A stretch of 64,000 nt of DNA from the NCBI GenBank assembly GCA_024362935.1, contig JANCRA010000028.1:9296476-9360475 (forward strand), in the 5' to 3' direction. Every line of letters begins with the position of its first letter. Position 1 is the first letter of the stretch. The notes under the pieces were generated by a model. The model was not told the origin of the DNA and made no database searches. It was given only the letters and a program-made list of their open reading frames with translations. The DNA is from Setophaga petechia (taxonomy: Eukaryota; Chordata; Aves; Passeriformes; Parulidae). Shown here in pieces: positions 17,369-29,000 of the stretch. A program made the position numbers and the translations under genes.

Positions 17369-17691
17369 TCCGTCCTTTGGGGCCACCTCCCTCCTGGGAT
17401 TCCTCCTGCAAGTCCCAGAAATCACCAGCCCCAGCCTTTTGTTCATTAATGGGAATTCCCAGCTGAGCTCTGGGTCACACCAAAGGCTTGGTGGAGCATC
17501 AGGAGCTCAGGTGGGAGCCAGGGCAGCAGCATTCCCTGGGGGTGCAGCATTCCCTGGGGCAGAGGGTGCTGGGGGCACCCTGCAGGACCTGACCCCAATG
17601 TCCCCACTGCTGAGGGCTGCTGTCCTCTGCTCTGGGAGGGGAAAATGAAGCACTTTTGGGGTGTGTGGGCTGGGGGAACATCCACTCAGAT

Positions 17692-17775
17692 TTCACAGAA
17701 TATTCTGAGTTGGGACTCCCAAGGATCATCAAGTCCAACTCTTCATCCCTGCTCCCAGGGGAAGCCTCTGCCAGA
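17692..17775 (-). mobile_element. CR1 LINE 3' tail fragment
   Basis: 'cacagaatattctgag ... gatcatcaagtccaac' matches the reverse complement of the typical CR1 3' end. Extent approximate. Confidence 0.55.
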
Positions 17776-20044
17776 CTTTTCTCCTCTGGAGCACACCCAG
17801 GCCCTGGAGCAGAGGGAGAAAGCAGAGTCCTGAGAGTCTGGGGCTGTCCTGAGAGTCTGGGGCTGCCCTGGGGCTGCTCTGGGCACTGCTGAGCCCCGGG
17901 CAGCAGCTGGCACTGCTTGGTGGCACACTCAGGTGTCCCTGGGCTCTGCAGAGCTGCCTTTCACACCAAGCTCAGCCTCAGCTGCTCCCAGCACTGCTGC
18001 TGCTCCTGGGCAGCTCTGGGGGGCTCAGGGGGCTGTGGGGGAGGCAGAGGCTCTGTGCAAGCAGGGGTTAATCATTCTGAATTTGCAGTAGGCAGCAGCT
18101 TTCCCATATAAGAGCACTGCACTCATTGGCTCTCCCCTTCAGTGAGAAATGCAGCCAGTCATTTCCTGTGCAAGCCTCCTTCACTCTGCAAAAAGCCACA
18201 CGCTGGGTGAACCACAGGGCTCTGGGGCTGCTCCTTCCCACAGGATCCCTGGATTCCCTCATGGACCAGCCAGGAGCTCCACGCTGTGCCTCTGCCAGAT
18301 GAGCATGGGCTTCCCTGCACGGCTTCTCACCCATGGATGGGAATAATTTTGGGTCTGCCTTGGTGCCAATTGACACCTCTTGGTGCCTGCCTTGGTTTCT
18401 GCTGGGAGGTTTTTCCCCTCTGAAGGACCCGTGGGGACCAGATCAGCTCTTGGGTGGAGCTTGCAGCAACTTCTGGTAAGTGCTGAGCTCTGACAGCAGG
18501 GCTTGGTAGGGCTCAGGAGCAAGAGCTCAGTTCTTGGGAAGTGCCAGTGGAGCTGGGAAGCAGAGAGAGCTCCCAGGGGTGCACGGAGAGGGGGGATCCC
18601 TCTCAGGATCCTGGTTTATGGGACCATTTTTCTCTCGCTTTTAACCCAGACGCTCTGTCTGTGCAAGACTGGCAGTAAATAATTCCTGAGCGCTGTGGAG
18701 GGATGGAAACTGCAGCTGAGGAATGATTTTGGGGAGAGGAAGACAAAAAAACAGGAGCAAACTGTTATGGAAGTGCAAATATCCTCCTAAAGGATCCGGC
18801 AGATGCAGCAGTAAGTGTTCTGGGGAGGGATTAAAGGGTGTGTGCAGAGGAATGTTTGTCACTAGAGCGCAGACTAAACGGAGTGTCTGCATTATCACCA
18901 CGGCTTGTCTCCAGACCAGCCCTGGGGTTTCTTGCTGTGAGCTGCATGAAGGTGTTTGGTGCCTGTTTTCTGTTTTCTGTGGTTTTTCACAGCCTAAATG
19001 CTCGTGCTGTGTCCATTTACCTCTCTGCTGGTGCAGGCTATGGAGTCAGGCTGTAGCAAGGGAGATTTCTCTTCGGAGCAGACCTGTTAACCCTTTGGAG
19101 GGAGAGCCTGGCGATGAGGAGGAGCTGCTGAGCAGAGCTGTGCTGCAGGTGGGTGCCTGTGGATGTTCAATTCCTGCCTCTCAAACCCTGTGAAACGCTG
19201 ACCTGGGCTCTGTGCCCTGGGTGTGGTCTGAGATGTGCCCACAGGATGTGGAGAGACGTCCCCAAAGAGCCAAAGCAGAGCTCAGGAAACTCTGTGTGAC
19301 TCTTCAAACCAGAACATCCTCCTCAGATGGGAGAAGGGGCTGGCTGGGGCTCTGCTGTGCTGCTGCTCCTGGGCAGAGCTGTGCTGGTGCAGCTCCCAGG
19401 GCTGGGACTGTGCTTGCCTTGCAGCTGGGAGCTCCAGTTCTGCGCTCACATGGACAACCAGCAGCCCCAAATATTGAGGAGATCATTTTGCCATCAAGGA
19501 TGCAATGCCAGGCACTTTGTGCAGGTGTTTTTCCCTGTTAATCTCCCCAGCAGGGACTGTGGGCAAACTCATCCCTGTTCCAAGGAGGGCCCCCAGTGAA
19601 CCTTTATCTTCTTGGCCATTTGGTGAGCAGCCTGTGCCTGTGCTGGCTGCACTGAGACAAGAACCACGATCACACACCCCTAAAGAGCCACTTTCCTTGC
19701 CTTTTATGTCAGGAGCCTGTGCTGCTGCCAACAGGTGAGGTCATCCCACACGGGGGGTTCAGATGTGCTGCACACCAGTTCCCTGTGCCTCATGAACTGC
19801 CTCTAAACCCCTCCTCCACTGCAACCCCACTCAGGACCCTGATCCTTTATTCACATCCTCCTCCTCCATGCAGAGTTTTACCAAATCTCCCTCTCAAGGG
19901 ACCCGTGGCCAACCTGGGAACTCTCTTTGTGTCCAAAAGCCTTTGGGGTTGGTGAAGAAATTGTGTTAATTCTCCCCATCCCTTGCAGGTTTAGTGCCCC
20001 CACAGGGAAGCTCTTTGTGACCTGCAGGGCCATCTCTGCTGGCA

Positions 20045-23000
20045 ATGGATAAATTCACAAATGGGCAGCCAGGCCCAGCTCAGAGGAACAGGCTCATAGG
20101 GCTGCTGGAAACAGATGACAGCCCCCAGGAGGAGAAACCTGCCCCGAGCAAAAAGGAGGAAAGGTCAGGAGCTGGGAGGAAAGGAGAGCCACAGCCCTTG
20201 GAGACACCTTACCAGAAGGAGAGCAGTGACTTTGCCCCTAAAATCAAGGTTAATCTGAATTATCGGCCAGGACTCGTCAGCAAGTGAGTAACTGGGGGGT
20301 GTTTGACCAGTTTGGGTTGATCCAGGTGATCCACACTGGTGCTATGGATTTTCCCAAGTCTGCACTAAAAGAATCCATCCTAAATCCCACTAAATATAAC
20401 CCTGAATCCCCCCAGGGATGGGCCTGACCCTGCTCCTGGGCTCCTCTCTCTGCTCTGGATTCCCGCCAGGGCTGCACATCAGCCTGGCTCTGGGAACAGC
20501 TCCAGCTGATGGAAAGAGCAGCCACTTAGGAGAATTCTGGGAAATAACTGTCTCTATTTTTCCCTTGACTCAAAAATAAAACATTTATGTGGGGTTTTTT
20601 TTCTGCCCCCAACAAAATCTCCTCCATCTCCCTCCTGCCTTCCACTGTCCCACTGGAGCTCATGGCATGTTCCTGTCCCTGCTCTCCAGAACTTCCCCTC
20701 CAGACCTTCCTATGAAAAATGTGTATTTTATGATTGGCTTTTCACAAATATTAAAATGAATATTATATGTGTTATGTTAGGAAGTTATGCTGTATTAATT
20801 TTTTAAAGTAAAGTATTAAATATAGTTTTAGGTTATAACATAATGTTAAAATAGAAACTATGCATGTGGGATATATTTTAAAAGAAAGGAATAAAGTATT
20901 CACACCAGGTAGCAGCCACAGGACACCTACATATTTCAGAGAAAGAGAATTATTATTATTATTATTATTATTAGAAACAAATATTATAGATAATAAATTA
21001 TAATAAAATATAAGAAATTATATTTCTTTTTATTATATTTAAATTATATTTGATTATTATATTATAATTCTATTATAATTATATTTAAATTATATACAAT
21101 TATATACTTCTTCCCATCTCCTTCATCCCTGAAGATGCTGTCAAAATTAAGAAGTTGACAGTGACCAGACAGAATCCTTTTTAAAATAGAATTTATGCAT
21201 CATGTATGAAGTGTATAAATATGCAACAAGCTATTGTTTTTAAAAGGTAATCCTCTGTTAACGTGGATCCTTTTTTTGGTTTATTTCGCCCAGAAAAAGG
21301 TACCCAGACCGTCCATGACACTTTATTTTTATTGCCTCACATTGTCCTAAATCCCAACTATCCAAATTTTTATCACTCTAATTACATCACTATTTTTATA
21401 ACCATTTTATTACTATTAAACGATTTAAAATTTTTTAAAATTTTATGATTTTTCACCTTCCCCTCCCGGAATCCCTGACTGTTCCCTGCCTCTGTCCCGC
21501 AGCCAGAAGGACCCGAATCGCTTTGACAGGGAGCGGCTGTTCAGCGCCGTGGTCAGGGGCAGCCCCCAGGCTCTGGAGGGATTGCTGGAGTACTTAAGGA
21601 GGAACTCCAAATTCCTCACCAATTCCGAGTACACAGGTAGATCCCTGCTCCTGGGATGGTTTATTGACAGGGGATGTGCTCCTGGTTCTTTGCTGTCTCT
21701 TTGTTTTCTCTTTGCTCTCTGTCTTTTGTTTTCCTCACATTCACCCCGAGGTGGAGAATTGCCAAGGACATATTTTATGAAAATTCCTTTTGCTAAGATT
21801 TTTCTCCTGAGAAGCCTCAGAAACTAAATGTAAAAAAATAATTATCTGCTGCTGTGGAATGCAACAGGTGCATCTTTGATTGGTCTTAAGTGGTTGTTTT
21901 TAATTAATGGCCAATCAAAGTCCAGCTGTCTCTGGTCAGTCACAAGATTTTATTATCATTCCTTTCCTTCCTTTCCAACCTTCTGATGAAATCCTTTCTC
22001 TTTCTTTAGTATAGTTTTAATATAACATTTTCTTTTAATATACTATATATCATAAGATTTTACTATCATTCCTTTCCTTCCTTTCCAACCTTCTGAAGAA
22101 ATCCTTTCTCTTTCTTTAGTATAGTTTTGATATAACATTTTCTTATAATATAATATAAATCATAAGATTTTACTATCATTCCTTTCCAACCTTCTGATGA
22201 AATCCTTTCTCTTTCTTTAGTATAGCTTTAATATATCATTTTCTTTCAATATAATATATATAATAAAATAATAAATCAGCCTTCTGGAACATGGAGTCAA
22301 GATTCTCATCTCTTCCCTCATCCTGGGAAACAAACACCACCACAGAGAATGTCACTAATTGAATATATCCTAAGGTTTTTGCCTTAGGACTGCTAAAAAT
22401 ACTGATAAAAGCCTTTAAAATGAAGATTGTATTTGATCTCTGAATCAAGCCCCACAGCTGTGTGCAGAGCACACCCACAGCCCATTCAATCCTCTCTCCC
22501 TGCCAGATGCCAAGACTGGGAAGACCTGCTTAATGAAAGCCCTGCTGAACCTGAAAAATGGGAAGAATGACACAATCCCAGTCTTGCTGGAAATCGACCA
22601 AAAGACACAGAACCCCAGGCCCCTTGTCAACGTGTCCTGCTCTGACTGTTTCTACAGAGGTAAGGAGGGATTCCTGTGAGAAGAGCAGGAAAAAGGGAAA
22701 AGAGGGGACCTGGAGCTCCTGCAGGTCACACAGCACACTCACCCTTTATTTCTGATTCTGCTCCTGCATCTCCTCCAGCCTTGAGTTACACCCTCCTTGG
22801 TCTGTAAACAGAACTGATACACAGGCTTTTAATAACCCAAGAAGTGAGATTATTTACTTGGGAAAGCATAAAAAGCACTTGTAAAAGTGAAGTGGTCTGT
22901 GGCTGTTGAATGAGTTTGTTTGGCCGCCTCAACCCTCCCGTGGCTGTTTGGGATCTCAGTGCCAGGCAGGGGGAATTGCCTGCCCTGGGATTGAGTTCCT

Positions 23001-26000
23001 GGTGGTTTTGAGGCTGTTGAAAGCCTCAGCTGCCAGCCCTGCCCACCCCGGGGCTGTGACAGCCCCGCTGTCCCCTGGGCTGGCACAGTGACAGGGTTGC
23101 TGTGCCCCAGGCCAGACTGCCCTGCACATTGCCATCGAGAAAAGGAGCCTGGAGATGGTGAAGCTGCTGGTGGAGAACGGAGCTGATGTCCATGCCAGGG
23201 CCCACGGGGAGTTCTTCAGGAAGAAGAAAGAAGGAGTTTACTTTTATTTTGGTGAGTCACTGTGGAACACGTTCCTTTGGGGGTTTCATTGCCACGCTGT
23301 GTGTGATGCCACTAATTCTAGACGGGTTTGCCCCTCTGGTGCCATCTTCAGTGCCCTTTTTAATCAAGCCCTTGATTTATTTAAAAAGCAGAATCCTTTC
23401 ATAGCTGGGGTGTTCGCTGTGCGTTTCCATCATCCTTGGGTTTATGTGTTTAATCCTGTCTGAGTGGCTTCAGACAAACACCAATTCTTGGCTGGTTCAC
23501 ATTTGAGAGATCAGTTTGAGATGTGTTTCAGCTGCCCCAGAAACAGAGTAATTGTTTATTGTAAAGCCCTTTCAGAATCCAGAGACACTAAGGCAGAACT
23601 TCTTCTGTGTTTCAGTGATATAACTCTGGGCTATTTTTGTCTATTTTATATATTATCTTAATATATTTTATATATTATTTTAATATATTTATACATTATT
23701 TTAATGTATTTAAATACATTTTTATACATTTTAAATATATTTCTATATTTTTCCATATATTTTATATTTAATATATTTTTGTATATTTTATTATATTATT
23801 TTAATATATTTTAATATATTTCTATATTTAATATATTTACATTTTTACATTTTTATATTCTATATTTTAATATATATTAAGTAATAAAATTTAATATATT
23901 TTATATATTTCTATATATTTTATATTTTAATACATTTGTATATTTCTATACATTACTTTAGTATATTTTAATATATATTTATATTTTATATATTATTTTA
24001 ATATATTTTATACATTATTTTAACATATTTTATACATTATTTTAACATATTTTATACATTTTAATAAATTTTAATATCTTTTATATTTTAATATAATTTT
24101 TAATATTAAACATATTTTTCTAGGATTGCTTTTTCCCCCTTTCTTGAATCCTCTTTCACCCCTTCCTGCTTCCCCTCCAAATGCTGTGTCCTGTTCTCCT
24201 CAGGTGAGCTTCCCCTCTCCTTGGCTGCCTGCACCAACCAGCTGGATGTGGTGGATTACCTCTTGAACAACCCCCACCAGAAGGCCAGGCTGCAGGAGCA
24301 GGACACCCAGGGCAACACGGTGCTGCACGCCCTGGTGATGATTGCAGATGACACCGAGGAGAACACCAAGTTTGTCAGCAGCACCTACGTGGAGATCCTC
24401 AAGGCGGGCGTGAAGCTGGACCCCACCTGCAAACTGGAGGAGATTGTCAACTATGACGGCTTAAATCCCCTGCAGCTTGCTGCCAAGACAGGCAAAGTGG
24501 AGGTGGGGACAACCAGAGGGGACCCTGGGGTGCTGAGGAGCAGGGATGGTGGGATTTGTACCCCTGGCTGGTGTCCAGCAGGGATGGTGGGATTTGTACC
24601 CCTGATTGGTGTCCAGAGGGATGGTGGGATTTGTACCCTGGAGTTGGAGAGGAACAGGGATGGTGGGATTTGCACCCTTGGTTGGTGTCCAGCAGGGATG
24701 GTGAGATTTGTACCCTGGTTGGTGAGGAACAGGGATGGTGGGATTTGCACCCCTGGAGTTGGAGAGGAACAGGGATGGTGGGATTTGTACCCTGGGGTTG
24801 GAGAGGAACAGGGATGGTGGGATTTGCAGCCCTGGCTGGTGTCCAGCAGGGCTGGTGGGATTTGCAGCCCTGGCTGCCCCTGTTTGAGGTTGGAGCTTCT
24901 TGCACCCAACCCGTGCTGATGCTGCTGGCAGGGGCAGTGCCCCACAAAGGAGGGCACCTCCAAGCCACCCAGCTGTGTCCTGCAGAGCCTCAGCTGTCCC
25001 TGCCCTGCCCCAGCTCCAAAACTGCCCCTCTCCTGGGGCAGCCAGATTTGGTTGTTTCCCTGCTTTTAGCCAGACCCAGCTCCACCTGTGCTGCTTTGGG
25101 TGTCCTTCAGCAGCTGCAGCACAGGAACAGGGTTGTGTTTGTGTCAGATCTTCAGGCACATCATCCAGAGGGAGATCCAGGAGCCCCCGTACCGGCACCT
25201 GTCCCGCAAGTTCACCGAGTGGACCTACGGCCCCATCCACGTGTCCCTCTACGACCTGTCCTCCCTGGACAGCTTCGAGGAGAACTCTGTGCTGGAGATC
25301 CTGGCCTACAGCAGTGACACCCCGGTGAGCCTCTCACCTCAGCCCCAGGACAGGCTTCTCCTCTCCTTTTTCATAGTGGGGAGCCAACGGGATATTTATG
25401 GTGGCATCAATTTGAAATTGTGGCATTTCAAGTTCATGTGGGCTTTCCAGGTGATGGTTTCTCTGAAAAAGGAATGATTCATGGGGATATCTGCAGATTT
25501 TGTTGTTTGGAGGCTGCTTGGCATGGCTCTGACCATCCATAATTAGAGAGAAATTTTGATCCTTTGGTTGTCTTGAGCCTCGATGAAATGACTTCTATGC
25601 AATATTTGTTATCTTTCACACTAAATAACCCCTTAACGACTCCCCAGCTGAGGCCAAGCAGCTCCAGCCCTTGAAAAGACCATCCCCAGGTGAATTCCCA
25701 TTCCTGGGGGCACACAGGAATGTGTGGCTGGTTCCTTGTTTCCCCACAGAACCGGTACAAGATGGTGGTTTTGGAGCCACTGAACAAACTGCTTCAGCAA
25801 AAATGGGAAACCTTTGCTTCCAAGAGGTTCTACTTCAGCTTTGCCTCCTACCTGTCATTCATGATCATCTTCACAGCCATTGCATACTATCAGCCCTTGA
25901 GGGTAAAGGTAGGTCCAGCCTTTTTATCTGGATGGATGGAGCAGATTCAAAAGTTGTGGGTGGTTGGCATCACTGTCCCTGCCTGTCTCCACGGCTTTGG

Positions 26001-29000
26001 GTGGCTCTGGTTTTGTCTTGCAGCCTTCCTTCCCAGTGGAGTTCACAGCTGGAGGCTTCCTCTGGGTCTCTGGACTGATCATTATCCTGTTGGGAGGTGT
26101 TTATCTGATCTTTGCTCAGGTATGGGGATCTCTTGCCTGGTTTCATGGTAAAACGGGGGAGGGGGGGGGGGAAGGAACAACATGGAGCAGCAGGATCTGT
26201 TCTCCTGGCATCAGGATGTGCAGGAGGGAATCCTGCTCTGGGACACTCAGTGTGACCTGGCCAGGTTGCTGGGCAAGGGGGATCACAGTTCCACAACAGC
26301 AAATAATTCTGAGAGACTTCTGTGATTTATGGCATTAAAATGCATCCCTGGCATTTAATGCAGGCTATTAATAAAGACATTGGGCTGAGGCATGATTCAG
26401 CCCTTGTTTATCCTTGCCCTTTATGAAGAAGGGCTTTTTTCATCTGGGAGGGATGAAATTGGGGATCTTGGAGATGAAAGGAGGAGCACGTGGAGCAGAG
26501 CCTTGCCTGGGGCAGGGCAGGGCAGGGCTGCCCCTCTCACATGGCCTGGCTCTGATGAATGCTGCATTGATTTTGCTCCCCAGAGCCTGTACCTGAGGAG
26601 GAGGCGCCAGTCCCTGAAGACCATGTGCTCTGACAGCTGCATCGAGATCCTCATGTGAGTCCTGGGCTCTGCCACAGCCTGGAGCTGCTGCTTTGTGCAG
26701 CTGAACTGCCCCAACACTGCCACAGAGCTGGAGAGCAGGAAAACCAGCTCCTCTGCCCCTCTCCTTCCACCTCTGCTGCTGCCTCTTGTCCTGAGCCTGT
26801 TTTTGTTGCTGGGTGGGCTCTGTGTGCTCCTCTCAGCCTCCCCAGATGTGTTTTATTGCAGAGCAGATCTGCAAGGGCCATTTTTGCCGAGATGAGCCAC
26901 TGCCAATTCCTTTTTTTTTCCCCTTCCAGCTTCATCCAGGCCTTCTCCCTGCTGCTGTCAGCTGTGCTGTATGGAGCCAGCTCAGAGAATTACGTGGCAG
27001 TGATGGTGTTCTCCCTGCTGCTGGGGTGGGTGAACACCCTCTACTACACCCGCGGCTTCCAGCGCACCGGCATCTACAGCGTCATGATCCAGAAGGTACC
27101 AAAAAACCCCTGCAGGTCCAGAAGGTACCAAAAAACCTCTGCAGGTCCAGAAGGTATCAAAAAACCCCTGCAGATCCAGAAGGTACCAAAAAAAACCCTG
27201 CAGATCCAGAAGGTACCAAAAAACCCCCTGCAGATCCAGAAGATATCAAAAAAAACCCCTGCAGGTCCAGAAGGTATCAAAAAACCCCTGCAGATCCAGA
27301 AGATATCCAAAAAAACCCTGCAGGGAGAGGCTCTGGGCAGCTATTGCCACCAAAATTTCAAGATGTGTTGTTTTGGTTCCCGAGTAATGAGAATTGCTCC
27401 TCAGAATCTCCTAAATAATTGTGCAGTTGGTCAATGAGCAGGGAATTGATAGAAATGCTGGTATTGGAACAAATTGTGTTAGAGGGTGCCTAGAGGCAGC
27501 TGTTCATCCTACAGGAGGATTTCATCAGAGGATGAAAGAGAGCATTTCATCATAGAGGATGAAATGAAGGGGAAGTAGACAGGAATCAATACAGTTATTA
27601 ATACCTATTAAAAACAGCAGTCATTTTGCTTCCTTGCTCTACCTGCCTGCAAAGCTTCAGTTTCTTTGCCTGCAGTGTTTGCAGTGGTTACAGTAAAATT
27701 AGCACACACAAAAAGGAATTAGCTGGGATTGGTGTCCTGTGGAAGCACAGGTGCTGCAGAATGAGGTTGGGGCAGTGTCTTCATCTGCAGCTGCAGCACA
27801 TCACTCGTTTGGCACTGCTGAACATCCCAGCTGGCAGCAGCTGGCAGCTGTGTGCCAAAATCCAGCTCCAAACAGCACTGGAGCTACTGTGGGCTCCCTG
27901 GAGCTGCTCAGCTCAGCCTGAGAAGTGTTTCCAGATCCACAGAGGAACCTGGGACTGGAAAGGGGTGAAAGGAAGTGCCAGGGAAAAATTCTGGTCACCA
28001 TTTGTGTAAAGCCAATGGAGGTGGAAAGGAGAGGGGTGTGTGTGTTGAAACAATTTGGGAACAGCCATAGTAGGGAGCTAACAGGGTATTTATCAGTTTC
28101 AAAGAACTGTTCATACTAACAGAGCAGCAAAGAAGTTCATAGCACTGACAGATGAACCTGCCAGTGATATTATTTACCTGTGGAAGTAATTTGACACATA
28201 TAGGCAGTTTTTGACACTGGATAAAAGGTAGAAACCTTGCTGTAGAGTTCCTGAGGGGCTGGTTTGTGATGTGTGAGACCATCCTGGTGATTTCATGTGA
28301 GACAAAGCCCAGCACTTCCCCTGTTTTGTGTTTCAGACCATCATGAGGGACCTGCTGCGTTTCCTCCTGGTCTACATGATCTTCCTCTTTGGCTTTGCTG
28401 CAGGTGAGCCCTCCCTGAGTTCTGTGTGGGCTGGGCTGCACAAATCCCTTCCCTGCGGGCTCAGGTTGTGTTTTCCCCCCAGCCCTGGTGACGCTGATGG
28501 GCGATGCCCCCTCGGTGTCCCACAACAAGTCCCTGGCTCCCCTGGAGAGCTCGGGCAGCCACGCCATGTACGGGGGGCTGCTCAGCGTCTCCCTGGAGCT
28601 CTTCAAGATCACCATCGGCATGGGGGACCTGGATTTCCAGGAGCACGCCAGGTTCAGGTACTTTGTCATGCTGCTGCTGCTGCTGTTTGTGATCCTCACC
28701 TACATCCTGCTGCTCAACATGCTGATTGCCCTCATGAGCGAGACCGTCACGGATATCTCTGGCTACAGCAAGAGCGTCTGGAAGCTGCAGGTGAGGCCCC
28801 AAAAACCCTGCAGGTGAGGCCCCAAAAACCCTGCAGGTGAGGCCCCAAAAACCCTGCAGGTGAGGCCCCAAAAATCCTGCAGGTGAGACCCCAAAACCCT
28901 GCACGTGAGGCCCCAAAAATCCTGCAGGTGAGACCCCAAAACCCTGCAGGTGAGGCCCCAGAAATCCTGCAGGTGAGGCCCCAGAAATCCTGCAGGTGAG

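Larger units (their letters stand above)
12780..20044. other. UBB-TRPV2 intergenic region with possible TRPV2 5' UTR exons
   Basis: No coding exon recognised. Noncoding first exon(s) of TRPV2 may lie here: acceptor-like CAG sites occur just before its ATG (near 19988 and 20027), but the first exon could not be placed. Minisatellites, a CR1 tail and an AT-rich island are listed separately. Confidence 0.4.

Noticed and set aside
24451..25240. Minus-strand frames up to 259 residues over TRPV2 intron 5
   Set aside because: Produced by the stop-free minisatellite; no splice logic or family similarity.
26655..27437. 260-residue plus frame over TRPV2 exon 10 and the intron 10 array
   Set aside because: Only 26930-27095 is exon; the rest is intron and repeat, with the exon 11 join in phase at 27095.
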